This document shows positions 1 through 6,020 of a stretch of DNA of 9,760 nt, in pieces. Position 1 is the first letter of the stretch; each line of letters begins with the position of its first letter. Under the pieces are notes generated by a model. It worked only from the letters and a program-made list of their open reading frames with translations, had not been told where the DNA came from and did not search any database. A program made the translations under genes and the position numbers. Source of the stretch: Candidatus Equimonas enterica (GTDB lineage Bacteria; Bacteroidota; Bacteroidia; Bacteroidales; Bacteroidaceae); contig JAGHRU010000060.1 in NCBI GenBank assembly GCA_018066225.1, positions 1 through 9,760 on the forward strand, in the 5' to 3' direction.

Positions 1-1850
1 TTGGCCTGCGTAGCAAGAAGTTTGCGGGCGAAGTGCTCAGTGTGCTTATTCTGGAAGACATCCTCGGCATCCTGCTCATGGTAGTGTTGTCCGCCTTGGC
101 GGTGTCGCAGCGTCTCGAAGGCGTGCAGTTGGTGATGTCGTTGGGCACATTGGCTTTCTTCCTCATCCTGTGGTTTGTCATCGGCGTATTCCTCTTGCCG
201 CTGTTTCTGCGCAAGACGCGACGGTGGATCAACCGCGAGACCTTGCTCGTGGTCAGCCTCGGGCTGTGCTTCCTCCTTGTCGTCGTGGCCGCCGATGTGG
301 GCTACAGCAGTGCCTTTGGTGCCTTCATGATGGGTAGCATCTTCGCCGAGACCATCGAGGCCGAGAGCATAGCGCGTGTCGTCTCTCCCGTTAAGGATCT
401 CTTTGGCGCCATCTTCTTCGTCTCCGTGGGCATGCTTGTCGATCCTGCAGTCCTTGCAGCGTATTGGCTGCCTATCGCCGTGCTGACGCTCGCCATTCTC
501 GTGGGGCAGATGGTCTTTGGCACGTTCTCTTTCGTCCTCAGCGGCCAGCCTTTGCGCGTGGCGATGCAGTGCGGCTTCTCGTTGGCGCAAATCGGCGAAT
601 TTGCCTTCATCCTTGCCAGCCTCGGTCTGTCGTTGGGCGTGACATCGAGTTTCCTCTATCCGGTCGTTGTGGCGGTGAGCATCGTCACCACCTTCCTCAC
701 GCCGTATATGATACGTGCCGCCCAGCCTGCTTACACATGGCTCGAACGGTTACTGCCGGCCTCGGTGCTCAATCTGCAACTGCGCGTGACGCGTATGCCT
801 GCCTCGGATGCGACGACGGCTATGCCTTCGCCGTGGCGCGCGTTGCTGCGTGGACTGCTCGTCAATGTGGCGGCTTACTTCGTCGTTACGGTGGCGCTTG
901 TGGTGGTCGGTTTGCAGGTCGTGCTGCCTGTCTGCCGCACGCTGCTGGGGCACTGGGTGGGCAATGCGGTGTGCGGACTTGCCCTCATCGTGGCCGTGTC
1001 GCCGCTGCTGCGTCCCATCGTGATGAAGAAGAACCACAGCGAGGAGTTTAAGGCCATTGCGCCGCGTGGCCGTGGCAGTCGTTGCCTGTTGTGGCTGACG
1101 ATAGTGGTGCGCTATGCGCTGGCATCTGCTGTGGTCTATTACATTCTGAACTATCTCACGCCCCTACGCTGGTATTGGCACGTTCTCATAGCCCTCGCTT
1201 TGGTCTATCTGATGGTGCTTTCTCGCGTGGTCAAGATGCGCAGCATACGCTTGGAGCGTACGTTTCGGCGCAACCTGCGTTCGCGCGAAGTCCATGCCCG
1301 TGCCGCCGCCATCGACAGTACGCCGGGCTATGCGCACCGCCTCGAGACACGCAATCTCCACATCGTGCGCCTCATGCTCCCCGACAACACGGCGTGGGCG
1401 GGACAGACCTTGCGCGACCTCGCCTTCGGACGGGCAGGCGGCGTGATGGTGGCGTCCATCCTCCGCGGTGACCATCGTCTCAACATCCCCGATGGCGCGA
1501 CACGTCTCTATCCGTCCGATCAGTTGGAAATCATCGGCGACGACACCTCTCTGTCTGCTCTCGAAGCACGGATGCGCGCCGATGTTGTCGCGATGCCGAT
1601 GGCTGCCGAAGCCGGCACGCTGCAACTCCGTCGTATGCTCCTCACGGCCGATGCGGCCTTGGTGGGGCGGTCGTTGGCCGAGAGTGGCATCCGCAGTGTG
1701 CACCAGTGCATGGTGGTGGGCATCGAGGCGGCTGACGGTAGCCTCGATGTGCCTACGGCCGACCGCGTCTTTGCTCTTGGCGATGCCGTGTGGCTGGTGG
1801 GACGCGACGACGACCTACGCCGACTCATGGGACGCGCTGAGCGTCAGTGA
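1..1850 (+). CDS. CPA2-type cation:proton antiporter with C-terminal RCK_C pair (5' partial)
   Basis: Inner-membrane monovalent cation/proton antiporter of the KefB/CPA2 superfamily; the transported ion cannot be told from sequence. The frame is open from base 3 and reads GLRSKKFAGEVLSVLILED, so the gene starts before the window and the GTG at 33 is an internal codon. About 615 residues are visible. The first ~240 are strongly hydrophobic and carry the typical GAIFFVSVGMLVDP motif (about residues 135-148). A second membrane region with about four helices follows (roughly 280-410), then a basic stretch. The soluble tail holds two tandem RCK_C/TrkA-C-like domains (about 450-525 and 540-612, each ending in a LEIIGDD or VWLVGRDDD type strand). 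I see no Rossmann-type RCK_N domain (no GxGxxG) in the visible part. RCK_C domains usually bind ligands and gate transport, so allosteric control is inferred. A strong terminator follows six bases after the stop. Confidence 0.9.
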   Translation, partial: GLRSKKFAGEVLSVLILEDILGILLMVVLSALAVSQRLEGVQLVMSLGTLAFFLILWFVIGVFLLPLFLRKTRRWINRETLLVVSLGLCFLLVVVAADVGYSSAFGAFMMGSIFAETIEAESIARVVSPVKDLFGAIFFVSVGMLVDPAVLAAYWLPIAVLTLAILVGQMVFGTFSFVLSGQPLRVAMQCGFSLAQIGEFAFILASLGLSLGVTSSFLYPVVVAVSIVTTFLTPYMIRAAQPAYTWLERLLPASVLNLQLRVTRMPASDATTAMPSPWRALLRGLLVNVAAYFVVTVALVVVGLQVVLPVCRTLLGHWVGNAVCGLALIVAVSPLLRPIVMKKNHSEEFKAIAPRGRGSRCLLWLTIVVRYALASAVVYYILNYLTPLRWYWHVLIALALVYLMVLSRVVKMRSIRLERTFRRNLRSREVHARAAAIDSTPGYAHRLETRNLHIVRLMLPDNTAWAGQTLRDLAFGRAGGVMVASILRGDHRLNIPDGATRLYPSDQLEIIGDDTSLSALEARMRADVVAMPMAAEAGTLQLRRMLLTADAALVGRSLAESGIRSVHQCMVVGIEAADGSLDVPTADRVFALGDAVWLVGRDDDLRRLMGRAERQ

Positions 1851-1855
1851 TTTAC

Positions 1856-1897
1856 CGACTTGGGCAGATGGTGAAGACTGTCTGCCCAAGTCGTTTT
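1856..1897 (+). terminator. Intrinsic terminator of the antiporter gene
   Basis: CGACTTGGGCAGA (1856-1868) pairs perfectly over 13 bp with TCTGCCCAAGTCG (1881-1893) across a 12-base loop, and TTTT follows at 1894. The right arm is also the first direct unit of the 22-bp array here, so terminator and repeat are one structure. Confidence 0.85.
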
Positions 1898-1946
1898 ACT
1901 TGTCTGCCCAGACAGTTTTTCCGCTCTGCCCAAGCGCGAAAACGTG
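1859..1946. repeat. 22-bp-period repeat array A (first unit inverted)
   Basis: Units starting TCTGCCCA lie at 1881, 1903 and 1925, exactly 22 bp apart. The position one period earlier (1859-1868) holds the reverse complement, CTTGGGCAGA, so the array has four units with the first inverted. Each unit is a near-palindromic TCTGCsCAGA-type core plus 12 bases, usually with a T-run centred on GTTTT. In the last unit this is replaced by GCGAAAAC. A decayed fifth core (TCTCATAAGG) sits at 1947. The same design recurs in three other spacers of this window (2718, 5800, 6835). Confidence 0.85.
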
Positions 1947-2078
1947 TCTCATAAGGTAGCAAAAGCCAAGCCGACGCGCCGAAAATGCGAGGACGCGCCC
2001 TGTTTTTGCGTTTTGTGCCTATTGTTTGCAGAGTGGATATTGCAAAATAGGGGGGGTAGGCAGATTTTGCTCAATTTA

Positions 2079-2110
2079 TTTGGCCAATACATATAATATA
2101 CATACCTTTG
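2079..2110 (+). promoter_or_regulatory. Bacteroidetes-type promoter for the 2226 gene
   Basis: TTTG (2079-2082), exactly 20 bases, then TACCTTTG (2103-2110). This matches the -33 TTTG / -7 TAnnTTTG pattern of the Bacteroidetes primary sigma factor. Transcription should begin a few bases after 2110, leaving a leader of about 110 bases. The duplicate at 6021-6052 keeps both boxes and the 20-base spacing. Confidence 0.8.
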
Positions 2111-2120
2111 CCATATCAAA

Positions 2121-2196
2121 ATCTCGAGATGATACTGATGGCTGTTTCGGCAGTTCCCTTCCGTCAGGATTAAGTAGAATGTGAACGTAGAGGGAA
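2121..2196 (+). promoter_or_regulatory. Structured 5' leader RNA, copy 1 (stem, UUCG hairpin, pseudoknot)
   Basis: The small palindrome ATCTCGAGAT (2121-2130) comes first. CTGATGG (2135-2141) then pairs with CCGTCAG (2161-2167). Inside, CTGT (2142-2145) pairs with GCAG (2150-2153) around a TTCG tetraloop. The bulge TTCCCTT (2154-2160) is complementary to GAGGGAA (2190-2196), allowing a 7-bp pseudoknot ending 30 bases before the ATG at 2226. Differences from copy 2 keep the pairing (G-U against A-U in the outer stem, G-U against G-C in the inner). I do not recognise it as a named riboswitch. A role in translation or attenuation control is inferred from its position. Confidence 0.55.
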
Positions 2197-2225
2197 AGTT
2201 CGCAAAACTTATACATAACAACACA

Positions 2226-2690
2226 ATGAAAAGTCTCAATATATTATTGATAGCATTGGCAGGTATGACCATCTTTGTGCTCGTTTGTGTTCTCTTCCTT
2301 GCGCCCATCAATTATTGGGTGTTGGATATGCCTTTTCAGCAGTTGTGGCGCTACACGTTCTTCGATGGGCTGGCCGTTTTCTGCTGTGCCTATCCTTTGG
2401 CGATACAATATAGGAGCATACTTACGATGAAAAGGCGTTGGAGGCAGTCGTATGCTCTACGCACTTTTGTCCCCAGTAGGAAGACGGTGCTTATAGTAGC
2501 GGCAGGTTTTAGCCTTTGTGCACTGACCATTTTTGTTCGCTCTATGCTATTTGCCGATGGCTCATGGCAGACGGTATTAAGAACAAGTGAGGTCATTCGA
2601 TTAACTCTGCAAATAGAAGTCATACTGCTCTTCGCCCTGTTCTTCTTCGCCTTGTACCTTATGCTGTTTGTCAAGCGCAAGGTGGTGTGA
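2226..2690 (+). CDS. Small four-helix membrane protein, unknown function
   Basis: I do not recognise this 154-residue protein. It has four hydrophobic segments (about 4-26, 42-62, 86-107 and 124-148), a basic cytoplasmic-looking loop (about 69-86, with KRRWRQ) and a basic C terminus (VKRKVV), consistent with an integral inner-membrane protein. I chose ATG 2226 over a GTG at 2181 for two reasons. The 2181-2225 stretch belongs to the duplicated leader block, and in the other copy the gene also starts at the matching ATG (6163). Its base composition is more AT-rich than the antiporter and kinase. It has its own promoter (2079-2110) and is followed by array B, so it appears monocistronic. Sharing its control region with the 6163 lipoprotein suggests co-expression. 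Confidence 0.72.
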   Translation: MKSLNILLIALAGMTIFVLVCVLFLAPINYWVLDMPFQQLWRYTFFDGLAVFCCAYPLAIQYRSILTMKRRWRQSYALRTFVPSRKTVLIVAAGFSLCALTIFVRSMLFADGSWQTVLRTSEVIRLTLQIEVILLFALFFFALYLMLFVKRKVV

Positions 2691-2717
2691 ACAGGAGGCG
2701 ATGAGGCGCAAAAACTA

Positions 2718-2805
2718 TCTGCCCTTGTCGTGAAAACTGTCTGCCCAGACCGTTTCACCTATCTGCGCAGACAGTTTTTCCGCTCTGCCCTTGTCGTTTT
2801 TGCCG
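2718..2805. repeat. 22-bp-period repeat array B
   Basis: Four units begin with TCTGC at 2718, 2740, 2762 and 2784, exactly 22 bp apart. The outer units carry the variant core TCTGCCCTTGTCG. The inner two carry TCTGCCCAGA and the perfect palindrome TCTGCGCAGA. It starts 27 bases after the stop of the upstream gene. Unlike arrays A and C it is not followed by the promoter/leader block. Confidence 0.85.
2733..2779 (+). terminator. Terminator-like hairpin within array B
   Basis: AAAACTGTCTGC (2733-2744) pairs perfectly with GCAGACAGTTTT (2767-2778), giving a 12-bp stem with a 22-base loop and a T-run to 2779. The loop is long for a classic terminator, so efficiency is uncertain. The same stem, with compensatory changes, exists in array D (6850-6861 with 6884-6895). 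Confidence 0.6.
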
Positions 2806-2824
2806 TGAAATAAGCCTGAAAATC

Positions 2825-2855
2825 TTCGCTGGTTGAAAAATTTTTTCTAATTTTG
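2825..2855 (+). promoter_or_regulatory. Probable promoter of the kinase/regulator operon
   Basis: TAATTTTG (2848-2855) fits the Bacteroidetes -7 box TAnnTTTG. The -33 element is weak: TTCG at 2825-2828 gives 19-base spacing. A start just downstream would leave a leader of about 20 bases before the ATG at 2885. Confidence 0.5.
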
Positions 2856-2884
2856 CAGTATCCTATATTTTAGAGGGCTATCCT

Positions 2885-3826
2885 ATGCTCCGCCACGTCC
2901 TGTTGTTCCTTCTGCTCACGCTTGTCGCACTCGCGATGTATTGCGGCCTCACGCTTTCGGCCGACGATATGCTCACTGCGGCCTCTATGGCTGCTGGCAT
3001 CAGTCTCTGCATCGTGGTGCTTTCGTCGGTCATCTCCCGTCTTGTCTTGCGTACCCAGCGTCCGTTGCTCTTTGGCGTGATAGCGGCTTTGGTGTCGCTG
3101 GGCGTGCTCTATGGAGTGACTGCGCTGCTTTCTACTTTTTTCGAGATGCTCTACGGGTTGAGCCCTATCTATGGCTTGATAAATCAGATTTTGTGGCTTA
3201 TCATTGCCATCGCACTATTTGCCGTGTTTCTCTCCGTGGAGTTTGTGTTTGCGCTGCATGAGCGTCAGCGCATACGCCTCCATGTACTCACGCAGCAGAT
3301 GCAGCCGCATTTCCTCTTCAACTCGCTCACCACGCTCTCCTCATACATCGATAGCGATACGGACGAGGCGCGTCGTTTCGTCACGGAACTGGCGGATATG
3401 TACCGCGGTGTGCTTCGTCACATCAGCCGTGACCGCATCACGCTCGCGTCGGAGTTGCGCCTCGTGCGGGCGTATGCGTATATCTTGCAGCGGCGTTATG
3501 GCGACGGCTTGCGCATCACGCTGCCCGCCGATGATGAGGTCGTCGATGCCACGTTGCCGCCTTTTGCACTGCAAACGCTTATCGAAAATGCTGTCCGACA
3601 CAACGCGCACAGCGCACACGCGCCGCTTCATGTCAGCGTCACGCTGGCCGAAGGCACGCTCACGGTGCGCAACAATCTCTTGCCGCTTTCCTCGCGTCAG
3701 CCCTCTACGGGCGTAGGACTGGCCAATTTGGCCGAGCAGTATCGTCTGCTTTCTTGCGCTGCGCCGCGCGTCGTGCGCACTGACGATACGTTTACTGTCA
3801 CCCTAACCCTTCTGCCGCCCTTATGA
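2885..3826 (+). CDS. LytS/YehU-type sensor histidine kinase
   Basis: Membrane sensor kinase of the His_kinase (PF06580) type that pairs with LytTR regulators. The 313 residues begin with about four transmembrane helices (4-22, 33-52, 61-85, 98-122) with very short loops, so no large periplasmic sensor domain is present. The dimerisation/phosphoacceptor motif MQPHFLFNSL places the acceptor at His142. The ATPase domain shows the N box LIENAVRHN (232-240) and the G box STGVGLANL (274-282). The start ATG lies about 30 bases after a -7-like box. Its stop overlaps the next gene's start as ATGA (3823-3826), showing translational coupling to the response regulator. The kinase looks intact although its partner is interrupted. 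The signal sensed is unknown; LytS relatives respond to envelope or metabolite cues. Confidence 0.92.
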   Translation: MLRHVLLFLLLTLVALAMYCGLTLSADDMLTAASMAAGISLCIVVLSSVISRLVLRTQRPLLFGVIAALVSLGVLYGVTALLSTFFEMLYGLSPIYGLINQILWLIIAIALFAVFLSVEFVFALHERQRIRLHVLTQQMQPHFLFNSLTTLSSYIDSDTDEARRFVTELADMYRGVLRHISRDRITLASELRLVRAYAYILQRRYGDGLRITLPADDEVVDATLPPFALQTLIENAVRHNAHSAHAPLHVSVTLAEGTLTVRNNLLPLSSRQPSTGVGLANLAEQYRLLSCAAPRVVRTDDTFTVTLTLLPPL

Positions 3827-4572
3827 CCTTTTTCATCCTTGAAGACGAAGTCGCCCTCTACGACCACCTGTGCCGACTGCTCGCGCTCACCCGTCCCGAT
3901 TGCCCCCTCGTCGGCCCTGCCGCCACGCTTGCCGAGGCGCGTGCGCTGCTCGCCTGAGCCACGCGTCATGATGTCGTGTTTGCCGATATTCGCCTTGCCG
4001 ATGGCCTCGTCTTTTCTGCCCTCGAAGCCGCCATTCCGCCGTGTCCTGTCATTTTCACTACGGCCTACGACGAATATGCGCTGCGGGCGTTTGACTTCCA
4101 CGCCGTGGCCTATCTGCTCAAGCCCATTACCGCCGATGCGCTCCGCCGTGCCCTTTCGCGCGTCACGGCTTCGGCCGTCTCCTCCGATGTTCTCGCCTCT
4201 CTCACCACGCTCTTGCGCGAGCACAAGCCTGCTTTTCGCCAGCGTTTCCTCGTCGAGCAGGCCGACAGTATGGAGGTCGTGGGCGTAGATGCGGTGCGGC
4301 TCATACAGGTTGTCGATGGGCGTACGCTGCTTTTCACCGTCGATGGTCGCCGCATTGCTGTGCCTTTCACGCTTGACGACATTGAGGCCGACCTCGACCC
4401 TTCGCTGTTCTTCCGCGCGTCGCGTCAGCACATCATCGCGCTTCGCCATGTGCGCCTGCTGCATCGCTGGTTTCATGCGCGCCTTCTGGTCGAAATCGAC
4501 GGCCTCCCCGATGTGCGCATCGAGGTGAGCCGCGAGCGCGCGCTGCGCCTGCGTCGCTGTCTCGATTGCTGA
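3823..4572 (+). pseudogene. LytTR response regulator interrupted by in-frame TGA at codon 45
   Basis: Starting at ATG 3823 the frame reads MTFFILEDEVALYDHL and on to ARALLA, then meets TGA at 3955-3957. The same frame then continues open to TGA 4570-4572. Read through, it is a normal 249-codon LytTR regulator. The receiver has acidic Glu7/Asp8, phosphoacceptor Asp55 in VVFADIRLADG, Thr80 and Lys100 in LLKP. The LytTR DNA-binding domain spans about 141-247 (FFRASRQHIIALRHVR). The frame is never lost, so this is one nonsense change (for example TGG, CGA or GGA to TGA) or a base-call error, not an indel. A restart at GTG 3976 would leave 198 residues lacking the first strand, first helix and acidic pocket, so receiver function would be lost. 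Other genes here use TGA as stop, which argues against recoding. Confidence 0.85.
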
Positions 4573-4622
4573 ACAGCCGCATACAGTTCACCGCCTATTT
4601 TTGACGGTTCACCCGCTGAGGG

Positions 4623-4654
4623 CTTGCACGGTTTTCGCGCGCTTGCTACCTTTG
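4623..4654 (+). promoter_or_regulatory. Bacteroidetes-type promoter of the barrel-protein operon
   Basis: CTTG (4623-4626), 20 bases, then TACCTTTG (4647-4654): a perfect -7 box and a one-mismatch -33 box. It leaves a leader of about 115 bases before the ATG at 4776. The 50 bases before it, after the regulator stop, show no clear terminator. Confidence 0.65.
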
Positions 4655-4661
4655 CACCTGC

Positions 4662-4712
4662 ATTCCCGAATGGATGCCGCTGATGGCAGCTTTTGCAATT
4701 CCCCTCCGTCAG
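4662..4712 (+). promoter_or_regulatory. Partial third copy of the structured leader
   Basis: ATTC/GAAT (4662-4671) forms a small hairpin. CTGATGG (4680-4686) then pairs with CCGTCAG (4706-4712), the same outer stem as at 2135-2167. The enclosed pyrimidine-rich bulge (ATTCCCCT) also resembles it. CTGATGG lies 25 bases after the -7 box, against 24 in the other two copies. The inner UUCG hairpin is not conserved, and I find no downstream AGGGGAA partner for a pseudoknot, so this is a diverged or partial relative. The rest of the ~300-bp block is absent. Confidence 0.45.
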
Positions 4713-4775
4713 AATTGTGGCTGGTGCTATAGTAAGGTCAAAAGGTAAATAATAAAAACAGTACAATTATGGAAC

Positions 4776-5309
4776 ATGGAAAAGTTTAAGGGCAGCAGCC
4801 TTATCGTCGCAGCACTGCTGTTGGGCGCAAATAGCCTAATGGCGCAAAAGAGTTTCGACACCCTGCCGCTACACTTCGAAATGTCAGCGGTCGTTAGTAC
4901 ACCACACAAGGGCATCACCCCCGTGGGCGCAACGCTTGACCTCAACTACACGTTTGGCCGCAAACTATCGGTGCATGCCATCGCTGAGGGCGCAATGTTC
5001 GTGCCCAAATCGAAGATGACTTTCGACTACAACCGTACCTGCAATCTCGGTGGCGGCATAGGCTATACATTCTGGCCGGAGAATGGAGATCACCTTGGCG
5101 ACTTCGAAGTGCGTGCTTCGGTGACTGCCTCCGTAGGCCATGCCGACTTCGGATACATCGGCTACAACGTTGGCTTCAACTGGTATGGCCATGCTGAAGG
5201 GCACAAAGTCGTGCCAATGGTCAGCGTGGGCTATTCGTGTAAGTATTTCACCAGTGGGTTCTTGCCCGATTACCACGGGATGTATGCCACATTGGGCGTT
5301 AGATTTTAA
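4776..5309 (+). CDS. Small outer-membrane beta-barrel protein
   Basis: This 177-residue exported protein has a signal peptide with a basic start (MEKFKG), a hydrophobic core and a likely signal peptidase I site after LMA (Ala23/Gln24). The mature part has alternating polar/hydrophobic strands rich in Gly, Tyr and Phe (GGGIGYTFWPE, YIGYNVGFNWYG, MYATLGVRF). It ends in aromatic Phe, the typical C-terminal strand signal for barrel insertion. At about 154 mature residues an eight-stranded OmpA/OmpX-like barrel is the simplest model. The specific role is unknown. ATG 4776 is preferred: the nearby ATG 4769 is in another frame and stops after six codons. The downstream gene follows 30 bases later and is probably co-transcribed. 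The LytS/LytTR genes lie immediately upstream. Confidence 0.82.
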   Translation: MEKFKGSSLIVAALLLGANSLMAQKSFDTLPLHFEMSAVVSTPHKGITPVGATLDLNYTFGRKLSVHAIAEGAMFVPKSKMTFDYNRTCNLGGGIGYTFWPENGDHLGDFEVRASVTASVGHADFGYIGYNVGFNWYGHAEGHKVVPMVSVGYSCKYFTSGFLPDYHGMYATLGVRF

Positions 5310-5339
5310 GCATTATTAACCCTTATACTACAAAACATT

Positions 5340-5741
5340 ATGGAAAAGTTAAGCGTCACAGAGACCATGAAGCAAAACCTGCTTACCGCCACCAAGTGGC
5401 TGAACTTCCTAAACATCTTATGGGCTATCAGCATGGCATTTTGCGTCCTTTTTAGCATTGCTATCTTCTTTATCCCTATTGTAGAAGACTCCTTGCGGGT
5501 GGTTTACGCCCTCGTCTATCTCGCCATTGTGGCCATCTACTGCTATCCCTTGCGTAAGTCCTTCGCCTTGGCCAAGAAGACCAAGGAGGCGATGAATAGC
5601 GACTCGCAAGAGGCATTGGAGACCTGCGCGGCTTGCTATAAAAGCATATTGAAGTTCTTTGGCATTTTCGCGATAGTGGCTTTGGCTCTTTATGCCGTGG
5701 CGGGTATAGTCGGCGTCGTCATTATGGCATCGGCATTGTAG
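5340..5741 (+). CDS. DUF5362-like small membrane protein
   Basis: This 133-residue protein has a short N-terminal amphipathic part (VTETMKQNLLTATKWLNFL), two closely spaced membrane helices (about 21-45 and 55-73), a polar helical stretch with KKTKEAMNSDSQEALETCAACYKS, and a C-terminal helix (about 105-131). Layout, length and the opening VTETMKQNLL resemble Bacteroidales DUF5362 proteins as I remember them; this should be confirmed by a profile search. No catalytic motif is visible. It begins 30 bases after the barrel gene with no promoter or terminator between, so it is likely the second gene of that operon. Array C starts about 50 bases after its stop. Confidence 0.72.
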   Translation: MEKLSVTETMKQNLLTATKWLNFLNILWAISMAFCVLFSIAIFFIPIVEDSLRVVYALVYLAIVAIYCYPLRKSFALAKKTKEAMNSDSQEALETCAACYKSILKFFGIFAIVALALYAVAGIVGVVIMASAL

Positions 5742-5799
5742 CAGCCAAGCACGATAAGTACGCGACAGCCGACACGCCGACGCAGGCATGGTAAAACGG

Positions 5800-5887
5800 T
5801 CTGCGCGGATAGGAAAAACTATCTGCCCAGACCGTTTCACCTCTCTGCGCAGATCGTTTTTCCTCTCTGCCCAGACGCGAAAACCTG
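5800..5887. repeat. 22-bp-period repeat array C
   Basis: TCTGC cores occur at 5800, 5822, 5844 and 5866, spaced exactly 22 bp. Unit 1 is the TCTGCGCGGATAGG variant, unit 3 the perfect palindrome TCTGCGCAGA, and unit 4 ends in GCGAAAAC. AAACGGTCTG (5794-5803) pairs with CAGACCGTTT (5828-5837), so units 1 and 2 can fold into a hairpin. Similarity to array D extends at least 26 bp left of unit 1 (ACGCCGACG at 5774 and at 6809). The last unit merges into the duplicated promoter/leader block. Confidence 0.87.
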
Positions 5888-6020
5888 TCCCATAAGGTGG
5901 CAAATGCCAAGCCGACAAACTAAAAATGCGTGAACGTGCCTTGTCTCCACGTTTTATGTCTGTTGTCTGCAAAGCGGATATTGCAAAATATGGGGTGATT
6001 AGCAGATTTTGCTCAACTTA

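Larger units (their letters stand above)
1925..2228. repeat. Duplicated ~300-bp promoter/leader block, copy 1
   Basis: From the last array unit through the start codon at 2226 this stretch matches 5866-6165 nearly colinearly. Shared landmarks include CATAAGGT/GGCAAA, GCCAAGCCGAC, GGATATTGCAAAATA, GCAGATTTTGCTCAA, TTATTTGGCCAATA, the promoter, CTGATGGCTG, GGCAGTTCCCTTCC and GAGGGAAAGTTCGCA. The two copies precede unrelated coding sequences, and similarity stops at the start codons. By eye most positions agree, with clustered differences in the 1975-2010 part. The block accounts for most of the 375-bp spacer between antiporter and membrane protein. Confidence 0.88.

Noticed and set aside
464..1051. 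Alternative-frame open reading frame within the antiporter gene
   Set aside because: Shadow of a clearly conserved transporter frame; its translation shows no recognisable domain.
1859..1946. CRISPR-like array (regular repeats)
   Set aside because: The period is only 22 bp with no unique spacers, there are only four units per locus, and no cas genes are visible. The units are continuous tandem repeats.
2181..2225. GTG start extending the 2226 membrane protein by 15 residues
   Set aside because: These bases belong to the duplicated leader, including the pseudoknot partner. The matching gene in the other copy starts at the equivalent downstream ATG.
3955..3957. Selenocysteine or programmed read-through at the in-frame TGA
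   Set aside because: The codon lies in a variable part of a receiver domain, not at a redox site. I see no obvious recoding hairpin, and neighbouring genes use TGA as a normal stop.
4769..4789. Six-codon upstream open frame overlapping the barrel gene start (ATG 4769 to TAA)
   Set aside because: Too short to support, with no conserved partner in the window; most likely a chance ATG in an AT-rich start region.
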